Position numbers and translations under genes: made by a program. The notes below the pieces were generated by a model. The model worked only from the letters and a program-made list of their open reading frames with translations. It had not been told where the DNA came from and searched no databases. Positions 35,546-45,989 of a stretch of 64,000 nucleotides of DNA are shown in pieces. The DNA comes from Gammaproteobacteria bacterium (GTDB taxonomy: Bacteria > Pseudomonadota > Gammaproteobacteria > HK1), in the NCBI GenBank assembly GCA_021773635.1, contig JAJFJV010000019.1, positions 124,001-188,000 of the forward strand, written 5' to 3'. Numbering within the stretch: position 1 is the first letter of the stretch; every line of letters starts with the position of its first letter.

Positions 35546-35815
35546 TTTGGCCATGGATGGCCTTATGTCGCGAAGCACAGGGATGTGTGAGAGTGACGCT
35601 TGGCCATGGATGGCCTCGCCAAAATCCCCATTGTACTCAGGGGAGAGGCAACACCCAGGCAATCGGTAAAATTCAGGAGGTGGTTCCTGGCAAGGCGAAA
35701 ATTTTGTCCAGGGATGTACTTATGCCGCGGTGGCATGGATGCCAAAGAGCGGCACTTGGCAGGGTTGCTCTCGCACGTCCTTGTACTTCGCGACATAAGG
35801 CCATCCATGGCCAAA
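35546..35815. repeat. Imperfect 48-bp inverted repeat flanking a 174-bp centre
   Basis: Arms 35546-35593 and 35768-35815 match in inverse orientation at 44 of 48 positions. Both contain GGCCATGGATGGCC, itself nearly palindromic. A third, shorter copy of this core follows at 35601-35614, and a degenerate form GGCATGGATGCC lies at 35731-35742. The element fills most of the 364-base gap between ttuC (start 35468) and pntB (stop 35833). No transposase or believable ORF is inside. It resembles a palindromic intergenic repeat or MITE; the family was not identified. Confidence 0.85.
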
Positions 35816-35832
35816 GTGCCGCATCATGGATT

Positions 35833-37230
35833 TTACCCGGCCTCGCGCACGGCAGAACCCAACCCCTCACAAACCTCATTGGCATCACCAAAGACCATGG
35901 AGCAGTTATCCATGTAGTAGAGGGTATTTTCAATCCCTGCGTAACCTGGACGCAGGCTGCGCTTGATAACAAAAACCTGTTTGGCCTTGTGAACATCCAG
36001 TATGGGCATACCGTAGATGGGGCTGGAGCTATCCTCGCGGGCCGCCGGATTAGTCACATCGTTGGCACCCACCACCAGTGCCACGTCAGCTGTGGCGAAC
36101 TCATGGTTAATCTCATCCATCTCCACCACCTGGTCGTAGGGGATGTCGGCCTCGGCCAGCAGCACATTCATATGGCCAGGCATCCGCCCCGCCACCGGAT
36201 GGATGGCAAATTTCACCTGGGCGCCCGCCGCCTCAAGTGCCTGGGTGAGCTCTTTGAGTGCGTGCTGGGCCTGAGCCACGGCCATGCCGTAGCCAGGAAC
36301 CACGATGACATTACGGGCACTCTGCATCCAGAAGGCAGCGTCTTCCACGCCGGCGGAGTTAGCGCCTTTTTCCACGGCTGCACGGGTAGCGCTACCCTCC
36401 CCCTCTTCTTCCTCACTGGCCCCAAAGCCACCCAGGATGACGCTGATAAAGCCCCGGTTCATCGCCCGACACATGATGTAGGAAAGGATGGCACCGGAAG
36501 AACCCACCAGTGCCCCGGTAATGATGAGCAGGTGATTACCCAGGGTGAAACCGGTGGCCGCCGCCGCCCAACCCGAGTAGGAGTTCAGCATGGAGATCAC
36601 CACCGGCATGTCAGCGCCACCGATGGGAATGATCAGCAGCACACCGAGGGCAAAGGCCAGCAGGGTCAGAAAGACCAGCGAGACAAAATGATTATTGACA
36701 ACAAAATCCACGGACAGGATGAGGATAAAGATCGCAAGGCCGAGGTTCAGCCAGTGCTGCCCGTTGAAGTTGACCGGGGCACCACTCACCAGCGCTTGCA
36801 GTTTGGCAAAGGCCACGAGGGAACCCGTAAAGGTGATGGCGCCTATGACCGCCCCCACCGCCAGTTCCCCCATCAGGACACCATTCAGAGCGCCCGCTGC
36901 CTCACGGTTGAGATAGGTTCCGATCGCCACCAGCACAGCCGCCAGGCCGACGAAGCTGTGCAGTGCCGCCACCAGCTGTGGCATGGCCGTCATCTGGATG
37001 CGTTTTGCCACCACCGCGCCAATGGCCGCACCAATGATGACTGCTGGAATAATAATACCAAGGCCGGAAACTGCGGGGCTCTTGAGCGTGGCCAGAATCG
37101 CCAGCGCCATGCCGCCCATAGCGAGGTAGTTGCCGCGCCGCGCGGTGGCAGGTGAGGTCAGTCCCTTGAGGCCAAGGATGAAAAGGCAACCGGAAATCAG
37201 GTATACAAGCGCCAGAAAATTAGTCGTCAT
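35833..37230 (-). CDS. pntB: NAD(P) transhydrogenase subunit beta (PntB)
   Basis: A 465-residue protein: about nine transmembrane helices in residues 1-265, then a soluble NADP(H)-binding domain (dIII). Key motifs are VIVVPGYGMAVAQAQH (nucleotide loop), HPVAGRMPGHMNVLLAEADIPYD, NDVTNPAA and VIKRSLRPGYAGIENTLYY. The enzyme uses the proton-motive force to transfer hydride from NADH to NADP. It is the last gene of the pntAA-pntAB-pntB operon and is followed by the inverted-repeat element. Confidence 0.96.
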   Translation of the reverse strand: MTTNFLALVYLISGCLFILGLKGLTSPATARRGNYLAMGGMALAILATLKSPAVSGLGIIIPAVIIGAAIGAVVAKRIQMTAMPQLVAALHSFVGLAAVLVAIGTYLNREAAGALNGVLMGELAVGAVIGAITFTGSLVAFAKLQALVSGAPVNFNGQHWLNLGLAIFILILSVDFVVNNHFVSLVFLTLLAFALGVLLIIPIGGADMPVVISMLNSYSGWAAAATGFTLGNHLLIITGALVGSSGAILSYIMCRAMNRGFISVILGGFGASEEEEGEGSATRAAVEKGANSAGVEDAAFWMQSARNVIVVPGYGMAVAQAQHALKELTQALEAAGAQVKFAIHPVAGRMPGHMNVLLAEADIPYDQVVEMDEINHEFATADVALVVGANDVTNPAAREDSSSPIYGMPILDVHKAKQVFVIKRSLRPGYAGIENTLYYMDNCSMVFGDANEVCEGLGSAVREAG

Positions 37231-37242
37231 TGCAGTATCCGT

Positions 37243-37527
37243 CTACCTTTTCTTCTTGAACATGGCGAGCATGCGCTGGGTGACCATGAAGCCACCAACG
37301 ATATTGATGGTGGCCAGCAATACCGCAATGAAACCCAGACTGCCCTCGGCGAATCCCCCCATCTCAAACCCCGCCACCAGCAATGCGCCGATAACGATGA
37401 TGCCGGAGATGGCATTGGTGAGAGAGATGAGTGGCGTATGCAGGGCTGGAGTTACCCCCCAGACCACCCAGTAGCCGATGAAGCAGGCCAGCACGAACAC
37501 ATAAACAGCAACCATCGTTTCCGACAT
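37243..37527 (-). CDS. pntAB: NAD(P) transhydrogenase subunit alpha part 2 (PntAB)
   Basis: A 94-residue membrane protein with three hydrophobic helices, including [23 protein letters not shown], which is conserved in the dII segment of the alpha subunit. It matches the C-terminal membrane part of E. coli PntA, here a separate gene as in Rhodospirillum and many other proteobacteria. It starts four bases past the pntAA stop. Confidence 0.95.
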   Translation of the reverse strand: MSETMVAVYVFVLACFIGYWVVWGVTPALHTPLISLTNAISGIIVIGALLVAGFEMGGFAEGSLGFIAVLLATINIVGGFMVTQRMLAMFKKKR

Positions 37528-37531
37528 CGTT

Positions 37532-38665
37532 CTACGCCTTTTTCGGTGGATACAGAACTTCGCCCTTGTGGGTCACCAAGCTCGCGGCCGTGACCTCATC
37601 CTCACTAAAATCCTTGAACCCGAGGCCCGCTTCTTCCCCTTCCACTTCCTCGACCATCAGGTTCAACAGGTTGAAAAGATTGCGTCCATAGAAGGCACTG
37701 GCATCGCCGGCCACCATGGAGGGGAAATTGGTGTAGCCCACCAGAGTCACGCCGTGCTTGGTGCTCACTTTGTCGGCCTTGGTTAACGGACAGTTACCGC
37801 CGTTGGCCGCAGCCATATCCACCACCACGGTGCCCTCGGCCATGCCCTTGAGGGCATCTTCGGTAATCAACACGGGTGCCGGGCGGCCTGGAATCAGTGC
37901 CGTGGAAACCACGATATTGGCCGTTCCGAGGTATTCGGTAAGTGCCTGCTGCTGGCGTTCCTTTGCTTCCTCGCTGAGCTCCTTGGCGTAGCCGCCTTCG
38001 CCCGATGCAGTCTCACCAATATCCAGCTCAATGAATTTTGCGCCGAGGGATTCAATCTGTTCCTTCACCTCGGGCCGCACATCAAAGCTCTCCACCTCCG
38101 CACCCAGACGACGGGCCGTGGCGATAGCCTGCAAGCCGGCAACCCCGGCGCCCAGGACAATCACCTTCGCCGGACGCGCGGCGCCGGCAGCAGTCATCAT
38201 CATGGGGAAGAAACTCGCGTAGCGGGCCGAGGCCTCGATCACCGCACGATAGCCGGCAATATTTGATTGCGATGAGAGTGCGTCCATGGACTGGGCGCGG
38301 GAAATGCGTGGAATGAGTTCCAGGGCAAAGGCACTGACACCCTGTTTTGCCAACAAATCGAAGCCCTCACCCCCGCCCCAGGGATCGAGCAATGCAAGTA
38401 GTACGGCGCCTTTGCCAAGAGCGGCAATCTGCCCTGCATCCGGCGCCCTGACCATAAGCACCACATCCGCGGCGAGGGCCGTGGCGGCATCTACCATCGT
38501 CGCGCCAGCCTCGGTATAGGCGGCATTGGCATAGGCGGCCTTGCGCCCGGCACCGCGCTCAACGCAGACTTCGAAGCCCTTGGCACACAGCCGTTTGACG
38601 ATATCCGGGGTCGTGGCAACACGCCCCTCTCCCGTTACAGTTTCCTTTGGAATCCCGACTTTCAT
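37532..38665 (-). CDS. pntAA: NAD(P) transhydrogenase subunit alpha part 1 (PntAA)
   Basis: A 377-residue soluble NAD(H)-binding domain (dI). Motifs are [20 protein letters not shown] at the start, [20 protein letters not shown], the nucleotide fold [24 protein letters not shown], and the mobile loop region [23 protein letters not shown]. The C-terminus stops before the membrane part, which is encoded by pntAB. The ATG at 38665 has no strong Shine-Dalgarno. It is divergent from yejA. Confidence 0.96.
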   Translation of the reverse strand: MKVGIPKETVTGEGRVATTPDIVKRLCAKGFEVCVERGAGRKAAYANAAYTEAGATMVDAATALAADVVLMVRAPDAGQIAALGKGAVLLALLDPWGGGEGFDLLAKQGVSAFALELIPRISRAQSMDALSSQSNIAGYRAVIEASARYASFFPMMMTAAGAARPAKVIVLGAGVAGLQAIATARRLGAEVESFDVRPEVKEQIESLGAKFIELDIGETASGEGGYAKELSEEAKERQQQALTEYLGTANIVVSTALIPGRPAPVLITEDALKGMAEGTVVVDMAAANGGNCPLTKADKVSTKHGVTLVGYTNFPSMVAGDASAFYGRNLFNLLNLMVEEVEGEEAGLGFKDFSEDEVTAASLVTHKGEVLYPPKKA

Positions 38666-38977
38666 AGGACGATGTGTGTAGCCTTCCTGGTCAAGAAGGT
38701 GCTGCCGGGAGGGTTCCGATACGCCGCTACAGAACGGCCGGAACGACCCTGCATATCCTCCTGAAATGGACGGTGGGCGCCGATCCTCTGGCCCCGTGCG
38801 TAGACCCCGTTTGTTGTTTTTCCAACGGGTCTGGAACTCGAAGCACTATAAAGGTGCCCATAGCCATTTTCAACTGAAAGGTGGATTCCATCCACATTCA
38901 TTACCACACCATGGCAGAGTGATTTTCCATGGCCTGATAGAATGTCCTGAACGATTGAAAGCACATGGGAATAAGCG
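38666..38977. other. Divergent intergenic region between pntAA and yejA
   Basis: 312 bases without a believable gene. It must carry the promoters of the pnt and yej operons, but no confident -35/-10 pair was assigned. Visible structures are a hairpin with AGACCC(C)GTT / AACGGGTCT arms and a T-rich loop near 38801-38832, and a small GTGGAT/ATCCAC hairpin near 38881-38896. Confidence 0.5.
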
Positions 38978-40804
38978 ATGGTTCGCACACTGAAAAACTT
39001 GCTGAATCTGATCTGGCTGCTCGCCTTGGTACAAGGAGCAGCGGCAGAATCGGCAAGCAGCCACGGTTTATCCCTGCACCGCGAGCTGAAATATCCCGCC
39101 GGCTTCAGTCATCTGGAATATGTCAATCCCGAGGCCCCCAAGGGTGGAGAGTTGCGCCTTGCAGAGATCGGCACCTTCGACAGCCTTAATCCCTTCATTC
39201 TCAAGGGCATCGCTCCCGCCGGCATCTCCGGTCTGCATGACACGCTGACCTATAACAGCAACGATGAGGCCTTTTCCGAATACGGCCTTATCGCTGAAAG
39301 CATCGAGGTCGCGCCGGATCATTCCTGGGTCATCTTCAATCTCAGGTCCGAGGCCCGCTTTCACGATGGCAGCCCCATCACCGCTACCGATGTCATCTTC
39401 AGCTTCGAGGCCCTGAAGGAACGGGGACACCCCTTTTACCGCTCCTACTACGCCCCGGTGGAAAAAGCTGAAGCCCTTGGCCCACGCAAGGTGAAGTTTT
39501 ATTTTCAGGTGCGCAACAACCGTGAACTGCCCCTAACCATCGGCCAGATGCCGGTGCTGTCAGAAAAATACTGGCGCAATCACGACTTTGGCAAAACCAC
39601 CCTTGACGCCCCGGTCGGTAGTGGTCCTTACCGGATTGACTCGGTGGAGCCCGGGCGCTTTGTGCGCTACCAACGGGTGGCCGACTATTGGGGGGCAAAG
39701 CTGCCGGTCAACGTCGGGCGACACAACTTCGATACCATTCGCTACGATTATTACCGTGATTCCACCGTGGCACTGGAGGCCTTCAAGGCCGGGGAATACA
39801 GCCTGCGCCTGGAGAATACCTCCAAGCTCTGGGCCACCGGCTACACCGGCCCGGCACTGGAGTCGGGAAAAATGCGCCAGGAGGAAATCTTTCACCAGCG
39901 CCCCACCGGCATGCAGGGCTTCGTCTACAACACCCGACGAGCGCTGTTTAGCGACCGCCGGGTACGCGAGGCTTTGGCCTACGCCTTCGATTTCGAATGG
40001 ACCAACCGCAATCTCTTTTATGGCGCCTACACCCGCACCAATAGCTATTTTTCAAACTCTGAACTGGCCGCCCCGGGGCTTCCCGAAGGTGAAGAACTAA
40101 GGACTCTGGAGGGCTACCGCGGCAAAATCCCGGATGAGCTCTTCAGCCGTGCCTATACCGTCCCCAGCAGCACCGGCAGGAATGGAGTGCGCCGTAATTT
40201 GCGCACCGCGGCACGCCTCCTGCGTAAAGCCGGGTGGGTGGTACGCGACCAGCGTCTGGTGCACGCAAAAACCGGGCAGCCCTTTAGCTTTGAGGTACTG
40301 CTGGTCAGCCCCGCCTTCGAACGCGTGGTGCTGCCCTTCAAACGCAATCTCGCTCGTCTGGGCATTGAAATGCGGGTGCGCACGGTGGACAGCGCCCAAT
40401 ACCAAAAGCGCCTCGACAACTTTGATTTTGACATGAGCGTATACGTCTGGGGCCAATCCCTGTCACCGGGCAACGAGCAACAGGACTTCTGGTCAGCCAA
40501 GGCGGCGAATATACCGGGCAGTCGTAACCTCGCAGGTGTCCAGGATCCGGTTGTCGACGAACTCATCGCGCAACTGGTCAGCTCTCCCGATCGCAAAACC
40601 CTGATCCAGCGCACCCGCGCCCTGGATCGAGTGCTGCTGTGGGGCTACTACGTCATTCCCCACTGGCATATCCGCAGCTTCCGTGTCGCCTATTGGGATA
40701 TCTTTGGTCGCCCCGGGGTAATTCCCAAATATGCCCTCGGCCTCGATACCTGGTGGCTGGACTCCGCCAAGGCCGCCGCGCTGGAAACACAGCCCGCTAA
40801 ATGA
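38978..40804 (+). CDS. yejA: Oligopeptide-type ABC substrate-binding protein YejA
   Basis: A 608-residue periplasmic binding protein of the SBP family 5 (OppA/YejA) with signal peptide ([15 protein letters not shown]). YejA-type features are [20 protein letters not shown] near the mature start, [11 protein letters not shown], and a C-terminal [20 protein letters not shown]. It binds peptides for the YejBEF importer; related systems import peptide antibiotics such as microcin C. yejB overlaps its last four bases, but yejE and yejF are displaced by ~7.5 kb. Confidence 0.94.
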   Translation: MVRTLKNLLNLIWLLALVQGAAAESASSHGLSLHRELKYPAGFSHLEYVNPEAPKGGELRLAEIGTFDSLNPFILKGIAPAGISGLHDTLTYNSNDEAFSEYGLIAESIEVAPDHSWVIFNLRSEARFHDGSPITATDVIFSFEALKERGHPFYRSYYAPVEKAEALGPRKVKFYFQVRNNRELPLTIGQMPVLSEKYWRNHDFGKTTLDAPVGSGPYRIDSVEPGRFVRYQRVADYWGAKLPVNVGRHNFDTIRYDYYRDSTVALEAFKAGEYSLRLENTSKLWATGYTGPALESGKMRQEEIFHQRPTGMQGFVYNTRRALFSDRRVREALAYAFDFEWTNRNLFYGAYTRTNSYFSNSELAAPGLPEGEELRTLEGYRGKIPDELFSRAYTVPSSTGRNGVRRNLRTAARLLRKAGWVVRDQRLVHAKTGQPFSFEVLLVSPAFERVVLPFKRNLARLGIEMRVRTVDSAQYQKRLDNFDFDMSVYVWGQSLSPGNEQQDFWSAKAANIPGSRNLAGVQDPVVDELIAQLVSSPDRKTLIQRTRALDRVLLWGYYVIPHWHIRSFRVAYWDIFGRPGVIPKYALGLDTWWLDSAKAAALETQPAK

Positions 40805-41898
40805 GCGCCTATATCCTCCGCCGTGTGCTGCTCATGATCCCCACCCTGCTGGGCATCATGGTGCTGAACTTCGCCATCGTCCAGGCCGCCCCCGGGGGCC
40901 CGGTAGAACGGCTCATCGCCAGCCTGCGGGGACACGATGTAGCCGCCACCGCGCGCCTCGGCGGCAGTGGCCACGGCGATGCTGCCCGTAAAACCACGGT
41001 CACCTCCGAATCCAGCAGCCGTTATCGCGGTGCCCAGGGCATTGATCCCGAGCTGATAGCCGAGATCGAAAAGCTCTACGGCTTCGACAAGCCCGCCCAT
41101 GAGCGCTTTCTGAAGATGATGGGGAATTACCTGGTCTTCGAATTCGGCGACAGCTTTTATCGCGACCGTTCGGTGGTGGATCTGGTGCTGGAAAAGATGC
41201 CGGTGTCCATCAGCCTTGGCCTCTGGACCACCCTGCTGGTTTACCTCATCTCCATCCCACTAGGCATTGCCAAGGCGGTACGGGATGGCTCCAGCTTTGA
41301 TGTCTGGAGCAGCGGCCTAATTATCGTCGGCTACGCGATTCCAGGCTTCCTCTTCGCGGTGCTGCTCATCGTGCTATTTGCCGGCGGCAGTTATCTGGAC
41401 TGGTTTCCCTTGCGCGGACTGGTCTCGGAAAACTGGAGCGAGTTGAGCACGGGCGCCCAGATACTGGATTACTTCTGGCACATCACCCTGCCAGTACTGG
41501 CACTGGTAATCAGCGGCTTTGCCGGGCTCACCATGCTCACCAAAAACTCCTTCCTCGAAGAGATCAACAAACAATACGTGGTCACCGCCCGCGCCAAGGG
41601 CGTGGATGAACACCGGGTGCTCTATGGCCACGTATTCCGCAATGCCATGCTCATCGTCGTCGCCGGCTTTCCCAGCGCCTTCATCGGCATCCTCTTCACC
41701 GGCGCCCTGCTCATCGAGGTGATCTTCTCCCTAGACGGCCTCGGCCTGCTGGGCTTCGAGGCAGCGGTCAACCGCGACTACCCGGTAATGTTCGGCACCC
41801 TGTACTTTTTCACCCTGCTCGGCCTGCTCCTGAACCTCGCCGGCGACCTGATGTACATGGTGATCGATCCACGTATCGATTTTGAAACGCGGGGCTAG
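40801..41898 (+). CDS. yejB: Peptide ABC permease YejB
   Basis: A 365-residue permease with six hydrophobic helices. [20 protein letters not shown] opens the protein, and the EAA loop [29 protein letters not shown] precedes the C-terminal helices. A long periplasmic loop after helix 1 (~residues 30-110) is normal for YejB. In E. coli yejE follows directly. Here the next gene on this strand is an unrelated AT-rich gene, and yejE lies at 49442. Confidence 0.95.
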   Translation: MSAYILRRVLLMIPTLLGIMVLNFAIVQAAPGGPVERLIASLRGHDVAATARLGGSGHGDAARKTTVTSESSSRYRGAQGIDPELIAEIEKLYGFDKPAHERFLKMMGNYLVFEFGDSFYRDRSVVDLVLEKMPVSISLGLWTTLLVYLISIPLGIAKAVRDGSSFDVWSSGLIIVGYAIPGFLFAVLLIVLFAGGSYLDWFPLRGLVSENWSELSTGAQILDYFWHITLPVLALVISGFAGLTMLTKNSFLEEINKQYVVTARAKGVDEHRVLYGHVFRNAMLIVVAGFPSAFIGILFTGALLIEVIFSLDGLGLLGFEAAVNRDYPVMFGTLYFFTLLGLLLNLAGDLMYMVIDPRIDFETRG

Positions 41899-41965
41899 GG
41901 CAACTCCTTTCCTGGTATCCGTTAAACTGGGGAAGATTCACACCTACTTTTCCATGGCATCAGAA

Positions 41966-41988
41966 AAATAAGTGCGTCCCCTTTTCAT
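41966..41988. repeat. REP-like fragment at the left edge of the yej insert
   Basis: AAATAAGTGCGTCCCCTTTT lies 68 bases after the yejB stop. From memory, this phrase recurs in intergenic repeats of gammaproteobacteria associated with REP-type tyrosine transposases. Only one copy was seen here and no transposase is present, so the call rests on resemblance. Confidence 0.4.
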
Positions 41989-42049
41989 TAATCACTAAAC
42001 GAGAAACTTTTCCACATAAATCCTGTTAGAACTAATAGGGAATATATTT

Positions 42050-42820
42050 ATGGAGTTTGATGGATTAGATAAAATAGCAGCTAAAGGACAGCACCTTCTT
42101 GACGGCCATGATTCAGTTGATACACATAGATCTTTCACTAACTGGGTAAGTGACGTTTCCCGTTGGCTGAATGATCTATATCCTGATTCCGGACTATCTG
42201 CAAAATGGGTGGCGCAAGGCAACTCCCCCTTAGTTGTAGCCGGTAGCTACCATGATGATTCATTAACTTGGGCAAGATTCAGAACGATAGTTGAGGGCCG
42301 ATTACGGTGGCTTGGTAATCTACCTTTAGAAGTGAAAATAAACCAGTTATTAGCGCCTGCCGTAGCTCAAAATGAAGCAAAACAAACAGGAAGAAAAGAA
42401 ATAAAACTAAATACAACATCTAGAGCATACGTAGATCCCGATCGCATTAGTGAGTTAAAAGCCATTTCCTCCGATGATTTCGACCTGAGAAAGTTAGTTC
42501 GATTGTGTGAAGAATTAAATATTTGTTTTTCTGGTGAATGCTACATATCAATGCTTATGCTAACCAGAGCAATTCTTGATCATATTCCACCAATTTTTAA
42601 TTGCTCCAATGCCACTGAGATAACTAATAATTATTCTGGAGGCAGATCTTTTAAAGCAGCAATGCAACATCTCAATAATACTTCAAGAAAAATATCAGAT
42701 TACTATCTGCACTCACAGATAAAAAACTCAGAGATGTTACCTAACGTAACACAGATCGATTTTTCAAATGATTTGGATTTTTTGCTTGCAGAAATAGGGC
42801 GCATTGTAGGTAAAACATGA
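42050..42820 (+). CDS. AT-rich orphan protein of unknown function
   Basis: A 256-residue soluble protein with no signal peptide and no membrane segment. AGGGA lies eight bases before the ATG. The codon and base use is clearly AT-rich, unlike all neighbours, a sign of recent acquisition. Two parts are visible: a helical N-terminal region (~1-115) and a C-terminal region (~125-256) with RLCEELNICFSGECYISMLML, RAILDHIPPIF, NNYSGGRSFKAAMQHLNN and FSNDLDFLLAEI. To my recall, such C-terminal regions occur in scattered uncharacterised proteins of genomic islands. No catalytic motif is recognised, and no function is assigned. It sits between yejB and the end of the efflux operon. Confidence 0.8.
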   Translation: MEFDGLDKIAAKGQHLLDGHDSVDTHRSFTNWVSDVSRWLNDLYPDSGLSAKWVAQGNSPLVVAGSYHDDSLTWARFRTIVEGRLRWLGNLPLEVKINQLLAPAVAQNEAKQTGRKEIKLNTTSRAYVDPDRISELKAISSDDFDLRKLVRLCEELNICFSGECYISMLMLTRAILDHIPPIFNCSNATEITNNYSGGRSFKAAMQHLNNTSRKISDYYLHSQIKNSEMLPNVTQIDFSNDLDFLLAEIGRIVGKT

Positions 42821-42875
42821 AGTCTAATTTAATCATTAGGCATTAGAAGAGAATGCACAAGCTTACGAATTAAGG

Positions 42876-45800
42876 TTAGACAGACTCCATCGCCTTGCGC
42901 ATGGCACGAAAAGGCCGTGTCAGGTCCTCAAGAATCAGGTAGTTAATTGGCACCAGCAGCAAGGTAATGAAAGTGGCGAAGAGCACGCCGAAGCCCAGCG
43001 ACACTGCCATGGGAATCAGGAATTGGGCCTGGGTGGATTTCTCGAAAATAAGCGGAGTCAGACCGACAAAAGTGGTTAGCGAGGTCAGCACTACGGCACG
43101 GAAACGGGCGACCCCGGCGGCGCGTATCGCATCCTCTGTAGCTACCCCTTTCGCCCGCTGACGATTGATGTAATCCACCAGTACCAGGCTGTCGTTTACC
43201 ACCACACCCGTTAGCGCCAGCATGCCCATCAGGCTCATGACGCTGAGGCTCATGCCGAGCAACATGTGGCCGAGTACCGCACCCGCGGCACCGAAGGGAA
43301 TCACCGACATCACGATAAAGGGCTGCAGGTAGGATTTGAACGGAATCGCCAGCAAACCGTAGATGATAAAGAGCACGAAACCCAGCCCCAGGCCCAGGCT
43401 GCGGAAGGTTTCCCGCTGTTCCCGGGCCTCACCCTCCAGGCCGTAGCGAACATCCGGGTAACGGCCCTCGATGCTGGCGAGAAAATCTAGCAGATCCGTC
43501 TTGATCGCCTCGATATTGGCGCTTTCCTTGTTCACATCGGCGGTCACATCCACTACTCGCCTGCGGTCAAGCCGTTTGATGCGTGCATAGCTACGACCAA
43601 TGCTGGCGCTGGCCACTTCGGTGAAGGGTACCTCGGCACCGGTCGGGGTCCGGATACGCATGGATTCCAGATCGGCCAGGGAATGACGCTCGTGGCGCGG
43701 ATAGCGCACCATCACCCGCACATCGTCACGACCGCGCTGTATCCGCTGCGCCTCCTCACCGAAGAAGGCCTGGCGCACTTGGCGTGCCAGATGGGAAGCA
43801 CTGAGCCCCAACAACTCCGCCTCGGGCCGGATGGCGAGTTGCACCTCTTCCTTGCCCTCCTCGAAGCTGTCCTCCACATCGAAGACCCCGGGATATTCCC
43901 GCAAGCGGGTCTTGAGCTCCTCCGCCATGGCCGCCAGCTGGGTAAAATTATTGCCGGAAAGCTGCACGTCCAGCGGCGCACCACCCCGCCCGATTTCGGC
44001 ACGGAAGGTGAGTGATTCTGCACCGGGAATAATGCCTATAGCCTGCCGCCATTCACGCACCAGCTCACGACTGGTCACTGCCACGGTGCGCTGCTCGGGG
44101 GAGACAATTTCAAAGCGGACGCGGCCAATATGGGAGACACCGGCACCGGTCCCGCCCGCCGACCCGCTCAGTGCCAGTATGTCCTTGACCACACTCTGTC
44201 CAGTAGCCGGGTCCACGTATTTTTCACGGATGGTCTCAGCGGCATGGACGATCCGTGCCACCTGTCGCTGGGTGATCTCAAAGGGGGTGCCCGCGGGCAG
44301 TACCAGCGTTGCCCGCGCGGTTTCGCTCTGCACCCGGGGAAAAAATACGAAATGAATGGAATTACTGACGATCAAGCCACCGACAATGATAAATACCGCC
44401 AGAAACAGGGAGAGGCTGAAATACCGCTGCCGCAGGGCGGCGGCGAGTAGCGGCTGATAGAAACGGATAATGGCCTGCTCAAGGCCATGGGCGATGCGCT
44501 GCTGGGCACAGGTAAAACGGTTTTCCTTGCCTCTCACATTCAGATGGGAGAGATGCGCGGGCAGGATTAGCTTGGACTCCACCAGCGAGAACAGCAGCAC
44601 CGGAATCACGATCATCGGAATCTGCGCAAAGATCTTGCCGCGTATCCCTTCGATCATCAGCAGCGGCAGGAAGGCCGCCACCGTGGTTAACACGCCAAAG
44701 GTCACCGGGCGTGCCACTTCCAGGGTACCGCGTACCACCGCATCGCTGCCGGGCTCGCCACGTTTGAGATGGGTATAGATATTTTCGCCGGTGACGATAG
44801 CATCATCCACCACCACACCCAGGACCAGAATAAAGGCAAACAGGCTGACGATATTGATGGTGATCCCCAGCATCGGCAAAAAGGCCAACGCCCCGGTAAA
44901 AGCCACAGGGATGCCGATGCACACCCAAAGCGCCACGGAAAAACGCAGAAAAACCGCCAGCAGCAGGAAAATGAGCAAGCCGCCCTGGGCGGCACTTCTC
45001 AGCAGGGTATTGAGGCGTGATTTAACGATGCGGGAGCGGTCCCGCCAATAGCTCAGGCTCACCCCGGGCGGGAAACGTGTACTGGCGCTGGCGATGTAGT
45101 CCTTGACCTTGTTGGCCAGCTCGATGGCATTTTGATCCCCCACCCGATAGACCTCGACCATGACCCCCGGTTTGCCGTTAAAACGCACCCGGATGGGGTT
45201 TTCCTCGAAGCCATCGCGAATCTCGGCGATATCGCCCAGGGTCAGGCGGGTACCATCGTCGCGGGTGAGCACCACGATATCGGCAAAATCCGCGGCCACA
45301 TAGGCTTGCTCCTTGGTGCGCAGGAGGATCTCTCCCCCCCGGGTCTTGATGCTGCCGGCGGAGAGATCCAGCGAGGCGCGGCGCACTGCATCCGCTACGG
45401 TCTCGAAGCTGAGCCCATGGGTGTGGAGCGTGTTTTCGGCCAACTCGATGGCAATCTCATAGGGCCGCACCGCCTCCAGTGCCACTTGGGTAATGCCGGG
45501 AATCGCTGAGATATCATCGCGTACCCGTTCACCGTACTGGCGCAGTTCCAGCTCGGGCAGGTCCCCGGAGACGACAACGCTAATCACCTCCCGCCGTCGC
45601 GCCGCCACACTGTAGATCGGACGCTCGGTTTCCGCCGGAAAGGTGCTGATGGCATCGACACGATTTTTGACATCATCTAACAGATTGCGCGATGAACCCC
45701 CCTTCTCTACCTCGATGGTGATCCTGGCGAATCCCTCGGCGGCCTCGGTGCGTAATTCCTTGATACCCTGCAGGTCGTAAACCGCCTCCTCCACCCGCAG

Positions 45801-45989
45801 TACCACCCCCTCCTCCACATCCGTCGGCGTCGCACCGCGAAAGGGAATCTGGATATTCACAATATCGAGCTCGAACTCCGGGAACACCTCCAGCGGGGTG
45901 CGCAGGATGAGTGCGTACAACCCCAGCAACACGATCACCGCCATCAGCAGGTTGGCGGCGACCCCATTGCGAGCGAACCAGGCGATCAC
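42876..45989 (-). CDS. RND-family efflux permease
   Basis: A 1037-residue inner-membrane RND transporter with 12 helices and two large periplasmic loops. MIAWFARNGVAANLLMAVIVLLG opens the protein, and helix 4 carries the proton-relay pair in LGVVVDDAIVTGENIY. The second half repeats the pattern (MSLMGMLALTGVVVNDSLVLVDYINR), with Asn-Asp in place of Asp-Asp as expected. It is closer to the AcrB/MexB-like drug and general branch than to metal CusA; the substrate is not readable. It is the last gene of the TetR-OMF-MFP-RND operon. Confidence 0.93.
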   Translation of the reverse strand: MIAWFARNGVAANLLMAVIVLLGLYALILRTPLEVFPEFELDIVNIQIPFRGATPTDVEEGVVLRVEEAVYDLQGIKELRTEAAEGFARITIEVEKGGSSRNLLDDVKNRVDAISTFPAETERPIYSVAARRREVISVVVSGDLPELELRQYGERVRDDISAIPGITQVALEAVRPYEIAIELAENTLHTHGLSFETVADAVRRASLDLSAGSIKTRGGEILLRTKEQAYVAADFADIVVLTRDDGTRLTLGDIAEIRDGFEENPIRVRFNGKPGVMVEVYRVGDQNAIELANKVKDYIASASTRFPPGVSLSYWRDRSRIVKSRLNTLLRSAAQGGLLIFLLLAVFLRFSVALWVCIGIPVAFTGALAFLPMLGITINIVSLFAFILVLGVVVDDAIVTGENIYTHLKRGEPGSDAVVRGTLEVARPVTFGVLTTVAAFLPLLMIEGIRGKIFAQIPMIVIPVLLFSLVESKLILPAHLSHLNVRGKENRFTCAQQRIAHGLEQAIIRFYQPLLAAALRQRYFSLSLFLAVFIIVGGLIVSNSIHFVFFPRVQSETARATLVLPAGTPFEITQRQVARIVHAAETIREKYVDPATGQSVVKDILALSGSAGGTGAGVSHIGRVRFEIVSPEQRTVAVTSRELVREWRQAIGIIPGAESLTFRAEIGRGGAPLDVQLSGNNFTQLAAMAEELKTRLREYPGVFDVEDSFEEGKEEVQLAIRPEAELLGLSASHLARQVRQAFFGEEAQRIQRGRDDVRVMVRYPRHERHSLADLESMRIRTPTGAEVPFTEVASASIGRSYARIKRLDRRRVVDVTADVNKESANIEAIKTDLLDFLASIEGRYPDVRYGLEGEAREQRETFRSLGLGLGFVLFIIYGLLAIPFKSYLQPFIVMSVIPFGAAGAVLGHMLLGMSLSVMSLMGMLALTGVVVNDSLVLVDYINRQRAKGVATEDAIRAAGVARFRAVVLTSLTTFVGLTPLIFEKSTQAQFLIPMAVSLGFGVLFATFITLLLVPINYLILEDLTRPFRAMRKAMESV

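Noticed and set aside
35563-35814. Small ORFs inside the inverted-repeat element
   Set aside because: They consist of repeat sequence read in several frames on both strands, with no ribosome site or conserved pattern; better explained as a non-coding repeat.
35374-37155. 593-residue open frame on the plus strand
   Set aside because: It runs antisense through pntB, which is a full-length conserved gene with intact motifs. It shows low-complexity His/Gln/Gly-rich content typical of a shadow frame in GC-rich DNA.
42821-42875. GTCTAA/TTAGAC repeat as terminator between the orphan gene and the RND gene
   Set aside because: Six-bp arms more than 40 bases apart with poor inner pairing; chance is sufficient.
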